Notes: a model not told the origin generated them from the letters alone. A DNA stretch of 64,000 bases from Akkermansiaceae bacterium (GCA_019634595.1 JAHCBC010000002.1:868001-932000), one strand, 5' to 3'; counted from the first letter of the stretch, positions 17,371 to 26,861 are shown. Translations and numbers: made by a program.

Positions 17371-17625
17371 ATGGCCAAAGAAATCAACCTCGCCGAATAC
17401 AAGCAACACGAAGGAGACACCGGCAGCTCCCCATATCAAGTTGCTCTCCTCACCAAGCGCATCGTCGAACTGACGGACCACCTGAACATCCACACCAAGG
17501 ACTTCTCGTCCCGCCGTGGCCTTCTGAAAATGGTCGCCGTCCGCCGCAAGCACCTCGACTACATCAAGGCGCACAACCAAGAAGGCTACCAGAAGCTGAT
17601 CGACAGCTTGGGCCTCCGCCGCTGA
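17371..17625 (+). CDS. rpsO: 30S ribosomal protein S15
   Basis: 84 residues, slightly shorter than the usual 88-89. S15 binds the central domain of 16S rRNA early in small-subunit assembly. The signature DTGSSPYQVALLTKRIVELT, then NIHTKDFSSRRGLLKMVAVR and the final IDSLGLRR are all present. It is followed by a strong terminator (17650-17676) and then pnp, the classical rpsO-pnp order. Confidence 0.97.
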   Translation: MAKEINLAEYKQHEGDTGSSPYQVALLTKRIVELTDHLNIHTKDFSSRRGLLKMVAVRRKHLDYIKAHNQEGYQKLIDSLGLRR

Positions 17626-17649
17626 GGCAAAATCCACTCTCCGCAATGC

Positions 17650-17676
17650 AGCCACGGGATATCCCGTGGCTGTTTT
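17650..17676 (+). terminator. Rho-independent terminator after rpsO
   Basis: A perfect 22-nt palindrome (AGCCACGGGAT/ATCCCGTGGCT) is followed by GTTTTGC, 24 nt after the rpsO stop. It would terminate or attenuate transcription between rpsO and pnp. Confidence 0.85.
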
Positions 17677-17829
17677 GCAAAAACGGTTCCGCTTCCGTCA
17701 CGGATGGGGGATCGTCAGACAAACCCTCCTCCGCCGACTGTTTCGGCCGCGGAACCCCGTCTGGAACCTGAAATCGCCCGCCTGACATCCGGTCATGCGG
17801 GCCGTACGCATAAGAAAAGAAGAACGAAA

Positions 17830-19989
17830 ATGAGTATTCATACCATCACGAGCCAAGTCGGCTCGAACCCGATCACGATTGAAACCGGCAAACTTGCCAA
17901 ACTCGCCGACGGTGCTGTTACCGTCCGCAGTGGTGACACCATCATCCTCGTCACCGCCGTCTCCGCCACCAAAGTGAAGGATGGCCAGACGTGGTTCCCA
18001 CTCTCCGTGGAGTATAAGGAGAAAGCCTCCGCAGCCGGTGTTTTCCCCGGTGGCTACTTCAAGCGCGAAGGCCGCCCGACCGAAAAGGAAATCCTCACCT
18101 GCCGGATGACGGACCGCCCGCTGCGCCCGCTGTTCCCGAAGGGTTATTTCTACGACACCCAGATCATCGCCATCCTGCTCAGCGCCGACGGTGAGAACGA
18201 CGCCGACATTCTCTCGATGAACGGCGCCTCCGCCGCACTTTGTCTTTCCGACATCCCGTTCGCAGGCCCCATCGGTGCCGTGCGCGTCGGCCGCGTCGAT
18301 GGTCAGTTCGTCATCAACCCGACCCACGACGAGCGCGCCGAAAGCGACCTCGACCTCGTCTATGTCGGCAACAAGACCGACGTCATCATGATCGAAGGCC
18401 AGGCTGACGAACTCCCGGAAGACGAGTTCATCGCCGCCCTGCACCACGCCCAGGCCGCCGTCGTGAAGCTTATCGAAGCCCAGGAAGAACTCGTCCGTCT
18501 CGCCGGCAAGGCGAAGCGCGACTTCACCCCGGTCCTCGCCAAGGAGAACCTCCTCGAGATCGCCTACGAAATCGCCGGTGACCGCATCGAAGGCGCCATC
18601 TACGCGCCGACCAAGACCGAGCGTGCCAAGAAAGTCGGCGCCCTCCGCGACGAAGTGGAAGCCGCCATCAAGGAGCGCGCTCCGGATGCCACCGCCTTCG
18701 ACGTCGAGCAGGCCTTCGAATACCTCCAGAAGAAAGCCTTCCGGATCTCCATCATGGACAAGGGCGTCCGCGCCGACGGCCGCTCCATCGGCGACCTCCG
18801 CACCCTCTACGGGGAAGTCAGCACCCTGCCACGCGTCCACGGCTCCGCCATCTTCTCTCGCGGAGAGACCCAGGCGCTCGCCATCACCACGCTGGCTCCG
18901 GCCGATGAGAAGCAGAACTTCGACAACTACTCCGGTGGTGAGTCCGAGAAGCGCTTCATCCTCCACTACAACTTCCCTCCCTTCTCCGTCGGTGAAACCG
19001 GTCGGATGGGTGGCATCAACCGCCGCGAAATCGGCCACGGATCGCTCGCCGAGCGCTCCATCGAGCCGGTCATCCCGGACGAAGCCGACTTCCCATACGC
19101 GATCCGCGTTTCCTCCGAAGTCACCGAGTCCAACGGCTCAACCTCCATGGCGACCGTCTGCGCCGGCACCATGGCCCTCCTTGACGCCGGTGTCCCGCTG
19201 ATCCGCCCTGTTGGTGGTATCTCCGTCGGCCTCGTCACCGAGAACAACGAGGACGGCTCCCTCAAGTCCCACAAGATGCTCCTCGACATCATCGGTTCCG
19301 AAGACTTCTACGGCGACATGGACTTCAAGCTCTGCGGCACCAGCGAAGGTGTCACCGGCTACCAGCTCGACCTCAAGCTCCCCGGCCTGCCCCTCGGCAT
19401 GCTGGAAGAGGCGATCCGGATCGCCAAGGACGGCCGCACCAAGGTGCTCGCCAAAATGGCCGAGTCCATCACCACCGCTGCTGAACTCAGCCCGCACGCA
19501 CCGCGCATCGTCTCCGTAAAGATCCCCGCCGACCGCATCGGCGAGCTCATCGGACCTGGCGGCAAGAACATCAAGGGCATCCAGGCCGAGTCCGGCGCCG
19601 AGATCAACATCGAGGACGACGGCACCGTTCACATCTACGCTTCCAAGCAGCAGGGTCTCGACCGTGCGAAGGAGATGATCGACCGCATGTTCCAGGAGAT
19701 CGAGGTGGGCAAGACCTACACCGGCCGCGTCGTTTCCATCACCGCCTTCGGCGCGTTCATGGAAGTGCTGCCCGGCAAGGACGGCCTCATCCACGTCTCC
19801 GAGCTGGCCGAAGGCCGCACCGAGAAGGTCGAGGACGTCGTCAAGAAGGGCGATGTCGTCACCGCCAAGTGCCTCGGCGTCGATGAGAAGGGCCGCGTGA
19901 AGATGTCCCGCCGTGCCTGGCTCCGCGACCAGAAGGCCGCAGAAGCCGAGGCGAACGCCCCGGCCGCCGAAGCCGCCGCCGCTGAATAA
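17830..19989 (+). CDS. pnp: Polyribonucleotide nucleotidyltransferase (PNPase)
   Basis: 719 residues from the ATG at 17830, preceded by a purine-rich AAGAAAAGAAGAACGAAA; the frame is open further upstream but the usual N-terminus (ITSQVGSNPITIETGKLAKLADGAV) begins here. It degrades RNA 3'-5' phosphorolytically. Two RNase PH domains (VSATKVKDGQTWFPLSVEY; TLYGEVSTLPRVHGSAIFSRGETQAL), a KH domain with the GPGG loop (IGELIGPGGKNIKGIQ), and a C-terminal S1 domain (GRVVSITAFGAFMEVLPGKDG) appear in the standard order. An alanine/glutamate-rich tail ends the protein. Confidence 0.97.
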   Translation: MSIHTITSQVGSNPITIETGKLAKLADGAVTVRSGDTIILVTAVSATKVKDGQTWFPLSVEYKEKASAAGVFPGGYFKREGRPTEKEILTCRMTDRPLRPLFPKGYFYDTQIIAILLSADGENDADILSMNGASAALCLSDIPFAGPIGAVRVGRVDGQFVINPTHDERAESDLDLVYVGNKTDVIMIEGQADELPEDEFIAALHHAQAAVVKLIEAQEELVRLAGKAKRDFTPVLAKENLLEIAYEIAGDRIEGAIYAPTKTERAKKVGALRDEVEAAIKERAPDATAFDVEQAFEYLQKKAFRISIMDKGVRADGRSIGDLRTLYGEVSTLPRVHGSAIFSRGETQALAITTLAPADEKQNFDNYSGGESEKRFILHYNFPPFSVGETGRMGGINRREIGHGSLAERSIEPVIPDEADFPYAIRVSSEVTESNGSTSMATVCAGTMALLDAGVPLIRPVGGISVGLVTENNEDGSLKSHKMLLDIIGSEDFYGDMDFKLCGTSEGVTGYQLDLKLPGLPLGMLEEAIRIAKDGRTKVLAKMAESITTAAELSPHAPRIVSVKIPADRIGELIGPGGKNIKGIQAESGAEINIEDDGTVHIYASKQQGLDRAKEMIDRMFQEIEVGKTYTGRVVSITAFGAFMEVLPGKDGLIHVSELAEGRTEKVEDVVKKGDVVTAKCLGVDEKGRVKMSRRAWLRDQKAAEAEANAPAAEAAAAE

Positions 19990-19996
19990 TCCGCTG

Positions 19997-20019
19997 GGAG
20001 CGCCGGTCTTCAGACCGGC
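19997..20019. repeat. REP-like palindrome (GGAGCGC-stem-TTC-stem type)
   Basis: GGAGCGCC is joined to an 8-bp stem with a 2-nt loop (GCCGGTCT TC AGACCGGC, 20002-20019). Copies at 58095-58115 and 58214-58228 share GGAGCGC and the CTTCAG centre but have different, still complementary, stem bases. That pattern suggests a family selected for folding. It may also assist termination after pnp. Confidence 0.6.
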
Positions 20020-20035
20020 TCTTCTCCGCTTTCCA

Positions 20036-20073
20036 AAGCCGGCATCCGAAAGGGTGCCGGCTTCTCCTTTTTC
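20036..20073 (+). terminator. Rho-independent terminator after pnp
   Basis: Stem AAGCCGGCA (20036-20044) pairs with TGCCGGCTT (20055-20063) around a 10-nt loop. A T-rich CTCCTTTTTCTT tail follows. It lies 46 nt past the pnp stop. Confidence 0.85.
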
Positions 20074-20543
20074 TTGCCCGCATCATTAAGGTCCACAGGG
20101 GCCCGACGATCGTGAAAAAGTGATTGATGCCGCCGTCCGTGTCTATGGGGACGATGTGGCGGCAACCGCGGGCGTGCGCGCGTGGATGGAGCAATCGGAG
20201 CCCGCGTCCGGGAAACCCAGGTGAAACAGGACATACCTCGGAACGGTGCTGGTGCCGTTCTGGCGGTAAAAGATTCATGGCCGTCCGTGCCGGGATGGGG
20301 TGGACGCGGTGTTCGGCGTGGTGCTGAACGCGATCCGGCGGACGACGGTGAAAAGGCGTTTTTCCCGCTTGGGAGGCGGGATCCAGGGGATTTTACCCCC
20401 CATTTCTACCGTCATCGCGTTATGCCGGAATGTCCGGAATGGAGTATAAGTAAGGGCGTCAGGACGACAACTCCCGACACCCACCGATCAAAATGGCCCA
20501 CCGGCCGGACCTGATCACCCAACTCCCCCCACCCGATATCGAA

Positions 20544-21260
20544 ATGAAATCATTCCTTGCCAGCCTGGCAACACTGCTCATCGCCCTCGCCGGATCCGCC
20601 TCCGGCAACACGGGAGCGAACGTCCAGTGCTGGGCTCCCGGCATGACCGCCCCGATCACGCTCAACTCCCACGGCCAGGGCATCGGTGTCTATTGCGGCC
20701 GTCCTGAAAACTACGTGATCTACGGCGTCGCCGGCAGCATCACCCTGGGCAACCAGTGCGACGGTGCCTTCCCGGATCCGAACTCCTCGGACAATCGCTT
20801 CCGCCAGGGATGGTGGATCGGCGGCCTCGGCGCGCACACCAACATTTCCTCCCACGTGAAGCTCCAGGTGAACTGGGCGCAATACTACCCGAAGCGGGTT
20901 GAGGTCACCGGCGACCGCCCCGGCGTCAGCAGCGGTCCGGTCCGGCTTTATGGTGAAACCTGGGAGACCGCGAAAAAGTTCGGCTATCGGGAAACGACCG
21001 TCGTCTTCCACCTCGCCGGTTCCCAGGACTATGCGATCCCGAACCGCAATCCTTCCGGCTTCTTCTACGTCGTCGGTGAGATCAATCCGACCGCTGGCGA
21101 ACCGACCGGAAAGCTCACCATCGACAGCAACTACCTCCTGCGCGGGAACATCACCCCCGTCGGCTACAGCATCACCCGCGGCAGCAGCACCAAGGGTCAG
21201 ACCCCTCCCTTCACCGCCTACAATCCGGGGAATGAGGTGGTTTTCGCAAAGACGAATTGA
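20544..21260 (+). CDS. Secreted protein, unknown (first gene of three-gene secreted operon)
   Basis: 238 residues from the ATG at 20544, opening with a clear signal peptide (MKSFLASLATLLIALAGSASG); upstream in-frame starts from 20493 would disrupt it. The mature part is small-residue and aromatic rich (NSHGQGIGVYCGRPENYVIYG; QGWWIGGLGAHTNISSHVKL) and has three cysteines. It looks beta-rich. No Pfam-type domain recognised. It is followed 12 nt later by a second and then by an overlapping third secreted-protein gene, so all three are probably co-expressed and exported. Confidence 0.72.
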   Translation: MKSFLASLATLLIALAGSASGNTGANVQCWAPGMTAPITLNSHGQGIGVYCGRPENYVIYGVAGSITLGNQCDGAFPDPNSSDNRFRQGWWIGGLGAHTNISSHVKLQVNWAQYYPKRVEVTGDRPGVSSGPVRLYGETWETAKKFGYRETTVVFHLAGSQDYAIPNRNPSGFFYVVGEINPTAGEPTGKLTIDSNYLLRGNITPVGYSITRGSSTKGQTPPFTAYNPGNEVVFAKTN

Positions 21261-21272
21261 TATTCAGGAAAT

Positions 21273-21827
21273 ATGAAAAGCGCTCTCCCGCTTCTTGCGA
21301 TCCTCGCCCTGCCATCCATGGCATCAGCACAGCAGCGCCCCGGAGGCGGGGGGCATGGCGAAGAGTTCATCCCGAAAAATCGCCCCGCCCCGGCGGCGGT
21401 CGTGACGACTGATGCCCAGCTTCTCGCGGCGCAGAAGGCACAGAAATTCGGCGGCCTTGCCCCGAAGGACCAGAAGCAGGAAACCTGGGAACTGGAGGCA
21501 AACTCCTCCTACCTCAAGTATGACGGCACGGTGACTTTGGTTCCGAAAGGCGCGATCCTCTTCGTGCCCGACCGCTTCAAGGAGGCGGTCGTCACCGGCA
21601 TCTCCGGGAAGTTCAGCCTCTGGCATGAATTCTCCACCAAATACCGCGGTCTGGTGACTCCGTTCGAAATCACCGTCGAACAGGCATCGGGGGCCAAACC
21701 GATCGAAGAGGAACGGCTCGCCGTCGCCCGCCGCTCGGGGCTGATTCTTGTTGCGGTCTTCAATGGGAATCCCATTTCCGTTCATTCCAACGCTTCCGCA
21801 GCGTCAGGCAACACCTCCGCACCATGA
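21273..21827 (+). CDS. Secreted protein, unknown (second gene of operon)
   Basis: 184 residues with signal peptide MKSALPLLAILALPSMASA. After a short GGGGHGE-like glycine-rich linker, the mature protein is charged and predicted mixed alpha/beta (TWELEANSSYLKYDGTVTLV, PKGAILFVPDRFKEAVV). It has no cysteine-rich or catalytic motif. Its TGA overlaps the ATG of the next gene (ATGA at 21824), indicating translational coupling. Confidence 0.7.
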   Translation: MKSALPLLAILALPSMASAQQRPGGGGHGEEFIPKNRPAPAAVVTTDAQLLAAQKAQKFGGLAPKDQKQETWELEANSSYLKYDGTVTLVPKGAILFVPDRFKEAVVTGISGKFSLWHEFSTKYRGLVTPFEITVEQASGAKPIEEERLAVARRSGLILVAVFNGNPISVHSNASAASGNTSAP

Positions 21828-22843
21828 AGAACTTCATCTCCACAGCCGCCATCGCGCTGATGTTGGTCACCCGCGGCGAATGCACGGATTTCATCCGTCA
21901 GATCCAGACCGTCAACGGGAACACGGTCATCTATGACATCCCCATCGCCAATGACAGTGGCACTGTGAATTCCCAGCCGATCACGTCCGCCACCGCCACA
22001 TTCCAGCTTTATGCCACCGTCACGGCGAACAACACCACCAAGCTGGTGAAGCTGGATGAAAAGGCGACCGGGACCTACATGCCCACCGTCACCCTGCAGG
22101 CCACTTCGGAAGACCCGCACGTGCCGGCCCGCACCCGCGCGGACAGGGCTTACGGCATGAGGCTGAAGGTGGAGGGCATGCAGACGGATCCGGCCGTTCC
22201 CGACTATGCGAAGAGCGTGCGGATGAACCGCAGCTACGCGCTCTATGATGCCGTGAGCTACCAGCCGAACGGGACGGCGGGTGAGTATGCGGATGCCTTC
22301 AGCTTCTATCAGAACGGCGAGTATCAGAGCGCGGTCACTCAGCGCCTGCCGGTTGCCAGCCCCACCAAGGCGGTGGGCGAGGAATCCTTCACCGTCTATA
22401 CCCGCACCAGCAGCGGTGCGGTGCAGAGCCAGTTGGCGAAGGCCACCATCAAGATCTGGCCCGTGGCCACCGCGGAGATCACCGGCATCGAGCCGGACCA
22501 GCTCTTCACCTCCGCACCGAAGAATGCCACGCTGATGGTGAAGGACATCTACCCCGGAGCGAAGATCTACGCGCAGATTTACAAGGGCAGGGAACTGCTG
22601 GGGACCGTCGGCAGGATCCTGCCGTCCACCGCCGTCGCCTACTCGGACGCGGTCGAGGTGCCGCAGAACCAGGCGCTGGTGATCGGTGATCTGGAGAGCT
22701 TCGTCAGCACCGACGGGGACTACACCATCGAGATGCTGACCATCACCCCCTTCAACAACGGCGCCCCGGAACGTCTGGCTCACGTCACCTTCCAACTGAA
22801 GCGCGCCATGTCCGTAAGGGCGATGATGGGCACCATGGAGTGA
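21824..22843 (+). CDS. Secreted protein, unknown (third gene of operon)
   Basis: 339 residues beginning MKNFISTAAIALMLVTRGEC, a signal peptide; the C at the end of that segment could be a lipobox-like site but the context is atypical. The mature sequence alternates short beta-like strands (TATFQLYATVTANNTTKLVKL; SFTVYTRTSSGAVQSQLAKA; NATLMVKDIYPGAKIYAQIY), compatible with Ig-like or surface-layer-like repeats. No family recognised. It overlaps the previous stop by 4 nt. Confidence 0.72.
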   Translation: MKNFISTAAIALMLVTRGECTDFIRQIQTVNGNTVIYDIPIANDSGTVNSQPITSATATFQLYATVTANNTTKLVKLDEKATGTYMPTVTLQATSEDPHVPARTRADRAYGMRLKVEGMQTDPAVPDYAKSVRMNRSYALYDAVSYQPNGTAGEYADAFSFYQNGEYQSAVTQRLPVASPTKAVGEESFTVYTRTSSGAVQSQLAKATIKIWPVATAEITGIEPDQLFTSAPKNATLMVKDIYPGAKIYAQIYKGRELLGTVGRILPSTAVAYSDAVEVPQNQALVIGDLESFVSTDGDYTIEMLTITPFNNGAPERLAHVTFQLKRAMSVRAMMGTME

Positions 22844-22900
22844 GCGGTTCTTGCGCGCTCCAAATCTTGCAAGCGGGTTCATGACGGCGATATTCCTGCC

Positions 22901-23263
22901 ATGAACGAACTCCGGAAGGCTGCGGAATCCTTTGGCATCGGCCATCTCCGCCGCCACATCTTCCTCTGCGCGGATCAGACGGAGGCGAAGTGCTGCTCGA
23001 AGGAGGCGGGGCTTGCGTCGTGGGATTTCCTGAAGGCGCGGCTGAAGGAACTGGGCCTCGCCGGGGGCAGGGATTCGACGGTTTTCAGAACGAAGGCGAA
23101 CTGCCTGCGGGTCTGCCTGAGCGGACCCATCGCGGTGGTCTATCCGGAGGGCATCTGGTATCACTCCTGCACGCCGGAAGTGTTGGAGAGGATCATCCAG
23201 GAGCACCTCATCGGTGGAAAGGCGGTGGAGGAGTTCGCCTTCGCCACTAATCCTTTCGTGTGA
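22901..23263 (+). CDS. Thioredoxin-like [2Fe-2S] ferredoxin
   Basis: 120 residues. Cysteines C23, C31/C32, C68 and C72 are arranged as in thioredoxin-fold [2Fe-2S] ferredoxins ([14 protein letters not shown] near the N-terminus; [21 protein letters not shown] later), where two N-terminal and two C-terminal cysteines hold the cluster. It is probably a cytosolic electron carrier; the partner is unknown. It stands alone, 57 nt after the secreted operon. Confidence 0.85.
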   Translation: MNELRKAAESFGIGHLRRHIFLCADQTEAKCCSKEAGLASWDFLKARLKELGLAGGRDSTVFRTKANCLRVCLSGPIAVVYPEGIWYHSCTPEVLERIIQEHLIGGKAVEEFAFATNPFV

Positions 23264-23318
23264 GTTTTCAGATTCCCGTTGCTAGGGGACAGGGGTTCCT
23301 GAATCTTGGATCAAACCC

Positions 23319-25838
23319 ATGAAACCCCTCCCAACGGTCGTGGCATCGTGCTTCGTCCTTTGCGCCGCCTTGCAGGCCCAGGTGGAGCCTGTCGGCTTCT
23401 GGCGTTTTGAGGAGGCACCTGGTTTTCTGGGGGATTCATCGGGAAACGGACGTGCGTTGGCGGATGACGGAGGAGTCATCCCGCTGCCATCCGGAGGGCC
23501 GGGCGACGGGCAGGCGGCGGTTTTTTCAGGAAGCAACCGGCTCACCTTGCCTGACTCGGATTTGTGGCATTCCCCGCGTTTCACCATCGAGGCATATTTC
23601 CGGGCCACTGCGGTATCCACCGCCGCCACCCAGGTGATCGTGTCCCATCACAACAATACCGGCAACCAGCGCGGCTGGCACTTGGCGGAAGCGGGAGGGA
23701 AGCTCCGCTTCGCGAAATCGACGAACGGCTCCAGTCTGGCGACGGTGAACTCCTTCGATCTCATTGCCGGGAGGAACTACTACGCGGCGGCGATCCTGGA
23801 TTCCGTGGCGGGTCAGGTGACCATGGTTCTGAAAGACCTGAGCGCTGGAGGAGCACCGCTCCATGAGACGGTGTCCATCGCGGGTGGGACGTTCAATGCG
23901 GACTCGATGTTCGCCATCGGCTCGACGGGGACCACAGCGGCGGGAACCTCTTTTTTCAAAGGGGTGATCGACAACGTGCGCTTCACCGCGGAGGCCCTGC
24001 CGACGACCCTGCTGCAGGAGCCGTTCGAAAGTGTGCCGATCATTCCGCAGAACCCCGTGGTCCGCACGAAGGCTGACGGCTACAAGGGCATCTGGTTCGC
24101 GCTCGGGCAGGTCTCCGCCTACGGGGACAAGTACTCCGGCGGACTGGGCACCTACACAACCAACCACCGGCCCATGGCCGTCTATTCGTCCGCGGCGAAC
24201 AAGACGTTCTTCACCTACGGCGGCACCAGCGGCCCGGACAAACGCTACCTGCTCATCATGGCAGGGGAATACGACCACACCACCAACACCGTGACGAAAC
24301 CCACCCTGGTGATGGACAAGAACGGCGTGGATGATCCGCACGACAACGCGTGCATCTCCATGGACCGGGATGGCTACATCTGGATCTTCGTTTCCGGCCG
24401 CGGCAACAGCCGCAAGGGCTTCACCTATCGCAGTGCGGAACCCTTCAGCACGGACGGCTTTTCGCGCATATCCCCGGCGGCGGGGGAAACCTACACCTAT
24501 CCGCAGGTGTGGTATGATCCGGTGAAGGGCTTCATCCATCTCTTCACCATCTACAATGGCAGCCAGCGGGAGTTGTTCTGGCGCACCAGCGTGGACGGTG
24601 TGGCGTGGAGTGCGATCAAGCCGCTCGCGAAGATCCAGGGGCACTATCAGGCCAGCGGGAAAGATGGGAACCTCATCGCCACGTTCTTCAACCGCCACCC
24701 CGGCGGGAATGTGGATGCCCGCACGGATCTCTACTACATGCAGACCACGGACTGGGGGGAAACGTGGACCACCGCCGCCGGCACCCCGCTCACCCTGCCT
24801 CTCACCACGGCGGCGAATCCCGCCCGGGTGTTCAACTACTCCGCGTTGAACCGGCTGATGTATGGCATCGACATCGCCTTTGATGCGGACCACCACCCCG
24901 TCCTCCTCTATCTCACCAGCTCCGACCACCGTCCAGGTCCCGCCGGGGAACCCCGCACACTACACACCGCCCGCTGGACCGGCATGGAATGGATCATCCG
25001 GGACATGCCGCCCTCCGCAACGGCGGTTTCCAGCGCCGTGCACAACTATGCCAACGGAAGCCTGTGGATCGAGGATGGCATCTGGAACGTCATCGTGCCG
25101 ACCGGCTCGGATCCGACCATCCGGGAGAGCAATCCGCAGCGGTTCTGGGGAGGCGGCGGTGAACTGGAGATGTGGAGTTCCTCCGACCAGGGCCTCACGT
25201 GGACCAAGACGCGCCATGTCACGGAGAACAGTCCCCGGAAGCACAACTACGTCCGCAAGCCGCAGGACGGGCATGGCAGATTTCATTCGTTCTGGGCGGA
25301 TGGGAATCCGGAGGTGCTGACGGAGAGCCATCTCTATTTCGGTGCTGCCGGAGGCACCCGCGCATGGGAACTGCCCTACCACATGACCACGCCCACCGCG
25401 AAGCCGGTGGAGGTGAATCCTCCTTTCCTCCGCTGGCGGAAAACTTACTTCAACGCGACGGAGATGGATGATCCGCAGATCGGTGGCCCAAGTGGGGATA
25501 CGGACAAGGACGGCGTTTCCAACTTGGCCGAGTATGCACGCGGAACCCATCCCCGCGTTCCCGATTTCGCTCCCTCCTTGACCGCTGATCTGGCGTCGGA
25601 CGCGGATGGCCTCTACCTCGGCCTCACCTACCCGCGGAACAACGAGGCGTTCGACGTCATCCAGAAAATCGAGACCAGTGACTCCCTGCTGGGCTGGCAG
25701 GATGTGGAAGCGTCACTTTTCGAGATCTCCGTCGTGAAGAATGGCAATGTCATCCTGCACAGCCGCGGTCATCGCTCCGCCACGGGCCTGCCGGGTGAGA
25801 AGCGTTTCTACCGGCTGCGCTACACCATGGATGAGTAA
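23319..25838 (+). CDS. Secreted LamG plus BNR-4 propeller protein with TSP3-like repeat
   Basis: 839 residues. Signal peptide MKPLPTVVASCFVLCAALQA. Residues about 24-225 form a LamG/concanavalin-like domain (VGFWRFEEAPGFLGDSSGNG; FTIEAYFRATAVSTAATQVI). Residues about 250-690 match the BNR-4 propeller (ADGYKGIWFALGQVSAYGDK; DPHDNACISMDRDGYIWIFV), a fold shared with polysaccharide lyases and glycosidases. A DTDKDGVSNLAEYARGTHPR motif near residue 735 is TSP3-like. Carbohydrate-directed action on an algal or plant-type polysaccharide is inference. The gene ends in the flank of a MITE-like repeat. Confidence 0.85.
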   Translation: MKPLPTVVASCFVLCAALQAQVEPVGFWRFEEAPGFLGDSSGNGRALADDGGVIPLPSGGPGDGQAAVFSGSNRLTLPDSDLWHSPRFTIEAYFRATAVSTAATQVIVSHHNNTGNQRGWHLAEAGGKLRFAKSTNGSSLATVNSFDLIAGRNYYAAAILDSVAGQVTMVLKDLSAGGAPLHETVSIAGGTFNADSMFAIGSTGTTAAGTSFFKGVIDNVRFTAEALPTTLLQEPFESVPIIPQNPVVRTKADGYKGIWFALGQVSAYGDKYSGGLGTYTTNHRPMAVYSSAANKTFFTYGGTSGPDKRYLLIMAGEYDHTTNTVTKPTLVMDKNGVDDPHDNACISMDRDGYIWIFVSGRGNSRKGFTYRSAEPFSTDGFSRISPAAGETYTYPQVWYDPVKGFIHLFTIYNGSQRELFWRTSVDGVAWSAIKPLAKIQGHYQASGKDGNLIATFFNRHPGGNVDARTDLYYMQTTDWGETWTTAAGTPLTLPLTTAANPARVFNYSALNRLMYGIDIAFDADHHPVLLYLTSSDHRPGPAGEPRTLHTARWTGMEWIIRDMPPSATAVSSAVHNYANGSLWIEDGIWNVIVPTGSDPTIRESNPQRFWGGGGELEMWSSSDQGLTWTKTRHVTENSPRKHNYVRKPQDGHGRFHSFWADGNPEVLTESHLYFGAAGGTRAWELPYHMTTPTAKPVEVNPPFLRWRKTYFNATEMDDPQIGGPSGDTDKDGVSNLAEYARGTHPRVPDFAPSLTADLASDADGLYLGLTYPRNNEAFDVIQKIETSDSLLGWQDVEASLFEISVVKNGNVILHSRGHRSATGLPGEKRFYRLRYTMDE

Positions 25839-25845
25839 GGAGGAT

Positions 25846-26143
25846 GGACATTGCGGCATAGCCGCTATGTCCGCTTCGCTTCCATTCTTGTCCATCGACG
25901 GCATTGGCGAATCATGGAAAATTCACCGCGAAGACGTGAAGAGAGGAAAGAGGAGGATAGGATTCTTCGGGATTCTGGATTCGTAAGATTCGCGGTCAGC
26001 TTTCTTTCCAAAATATCCAATATCCCATATCCAATATCTTCTCTTCCTTGGCGAACTTGGCGTTGAACTTATTATTTTTTGCCAATGCCGCCGGAGGACA
26101 GGAATGGAAGCGAAGCGGACATAGCGGCTATGCCGCAATGTCC
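25846..26143. repeat. MITE-like inverted-arm repeat between convergent genes
   Basis: Left arm 25846-25908 and right arm 26081-26143 are 63-nt inverted repeats differing at about four positions. Each arm contains its own palindrome (GGACATTGCGGCATAGCCGC followed by TATGTCC). The 172-bp core carries the 23-nt block at 25978-26000 that is identical in the copy at 29311-29333. It occupies the whole gap between the BNR gene and yebC, so it could also serve as a bidirectional terminator. No ORF is contained. Confidence 0.8.
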
Positions 26144-26150
26144 TCCCTCC

Positions 26151-26861
26151 TTACGCCAGATTCGTGAACACGGCCTGCACGTCGTCATCGTCCTCGATCA
26201 GGTCGAGGATCTTCTCCACTTCCTCCATCTGTTCTTCCGTCAGTTCGATCGGCTGGGTTGGCAGGCGTTGCAGGCCTGCCTTCGTCGGGGTGATGCCCTG
26301 GGCCTCCACCGCTGCGGAGAGGCTCGCGAAGCTGGAGTAATCACCGATCAGTGAAACCACGCCGTCTTCGACATCGAGCTCCTCAAGTCCGGCGTCGATG
26401 AGTTCCAGTTCCAGTTCCTCGAGATCCTTGTCAGCGGGCACGGGGAATTCGATGACCGTCTTGCGGTTGAACATGAAGTCGAGCTGCCCGGAGTTCACAA
26501 GCTGGCCGCCGTTCTTGTTGAAGATGATCTTCAGGTTGCCGACGGTGCGGTTGCCGTTGTCGGTGGCGCACTCCACGTAGAACAGGGAGCCGTGCGGGCC
26601 TTTGCCCTCATAGCTCATTTCCGTGATCTCGGAGGCATCCTTGCCGCTGGCGCGTTTGATGGCGGCTTCGACGTTTTCCTTGGAGAAATTCTGGGCCTTG
26701 GCGTTGTTGATCGCGACCCGCAGCGGGGCGTTGGAATCCGGATCAGGGCCGCCATTCTTCGCGGCGAGGGTGATGGATTTCGCGAGTTTCGGAAACACCT
26801 TGGACATGGAGGCCCAGCGGCTTTCCTTCGCGCGGCGGCGGCATTCGAAATGTCTTCCCAT
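26151..26861 (-). CDS. yebC: YebC/PmpR family transcriptional or translational regulator
   Basis: 236 residues. It starts MGRHFECRRRAKESRWASMS, the N-terminal variant seen in Bacteroidetes/Verrucomicrobia-type YebC instead of the usual MAGHSKW. The family core is clear: KNGGPDPDSNAPLRVAINNA, NFSKENVEAAIKRASG, EMSYEGKGPHGSLFYVECATDNGNRT. Family members bind DNA as regulators, and recent work ties some to the ribosome; the target here is unknown. The acidic C-terminal helix (EEQMEEVEKILDLIEDDDD) is typical. Confidence 0.93.
   Translation of the reverse strand: MGRHFECRRRAKESRWASMSKVFPKLAKSITLAAKNGGPDPDSNAPLRVAINNAKAQNFSKENVEAAIKRASGKDASEITEMSYEGKGPHGSLFYVECATDNGNRTVGNLKIIFNKNGGQLVNSGQLDFMFNRKTVIEFPVPADKDLEELELELIDAGLEELDVEDGVVSLIGDYSSFASLSAAVEAQGITPTKAGLQRLPTQPIELTEEQMEEVEKILDLIEDDDDVQAVFTNLA

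Larger units (their letters stand above)
19990..20543. other. Intergenic stretch: REP-like palindrome, terminator, possible coding remnant
   Basis: 554 bp. It holds the REP-like palindrome at 19997-20019 and the pnp terminator at 20036-20073. From about 20087 one plus-strand frame reads without a start, through KVIDAAVRVYGDDVAATAG and on to MEQSEPASGKPR before a stop near 20224. That resembles a genuine protein tail, so this may be a decayed gene. The remainder contains only short, unconvincing frames. The stretch just before the secreted-protein operon may contain its promoter. Confidence 0.5.
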
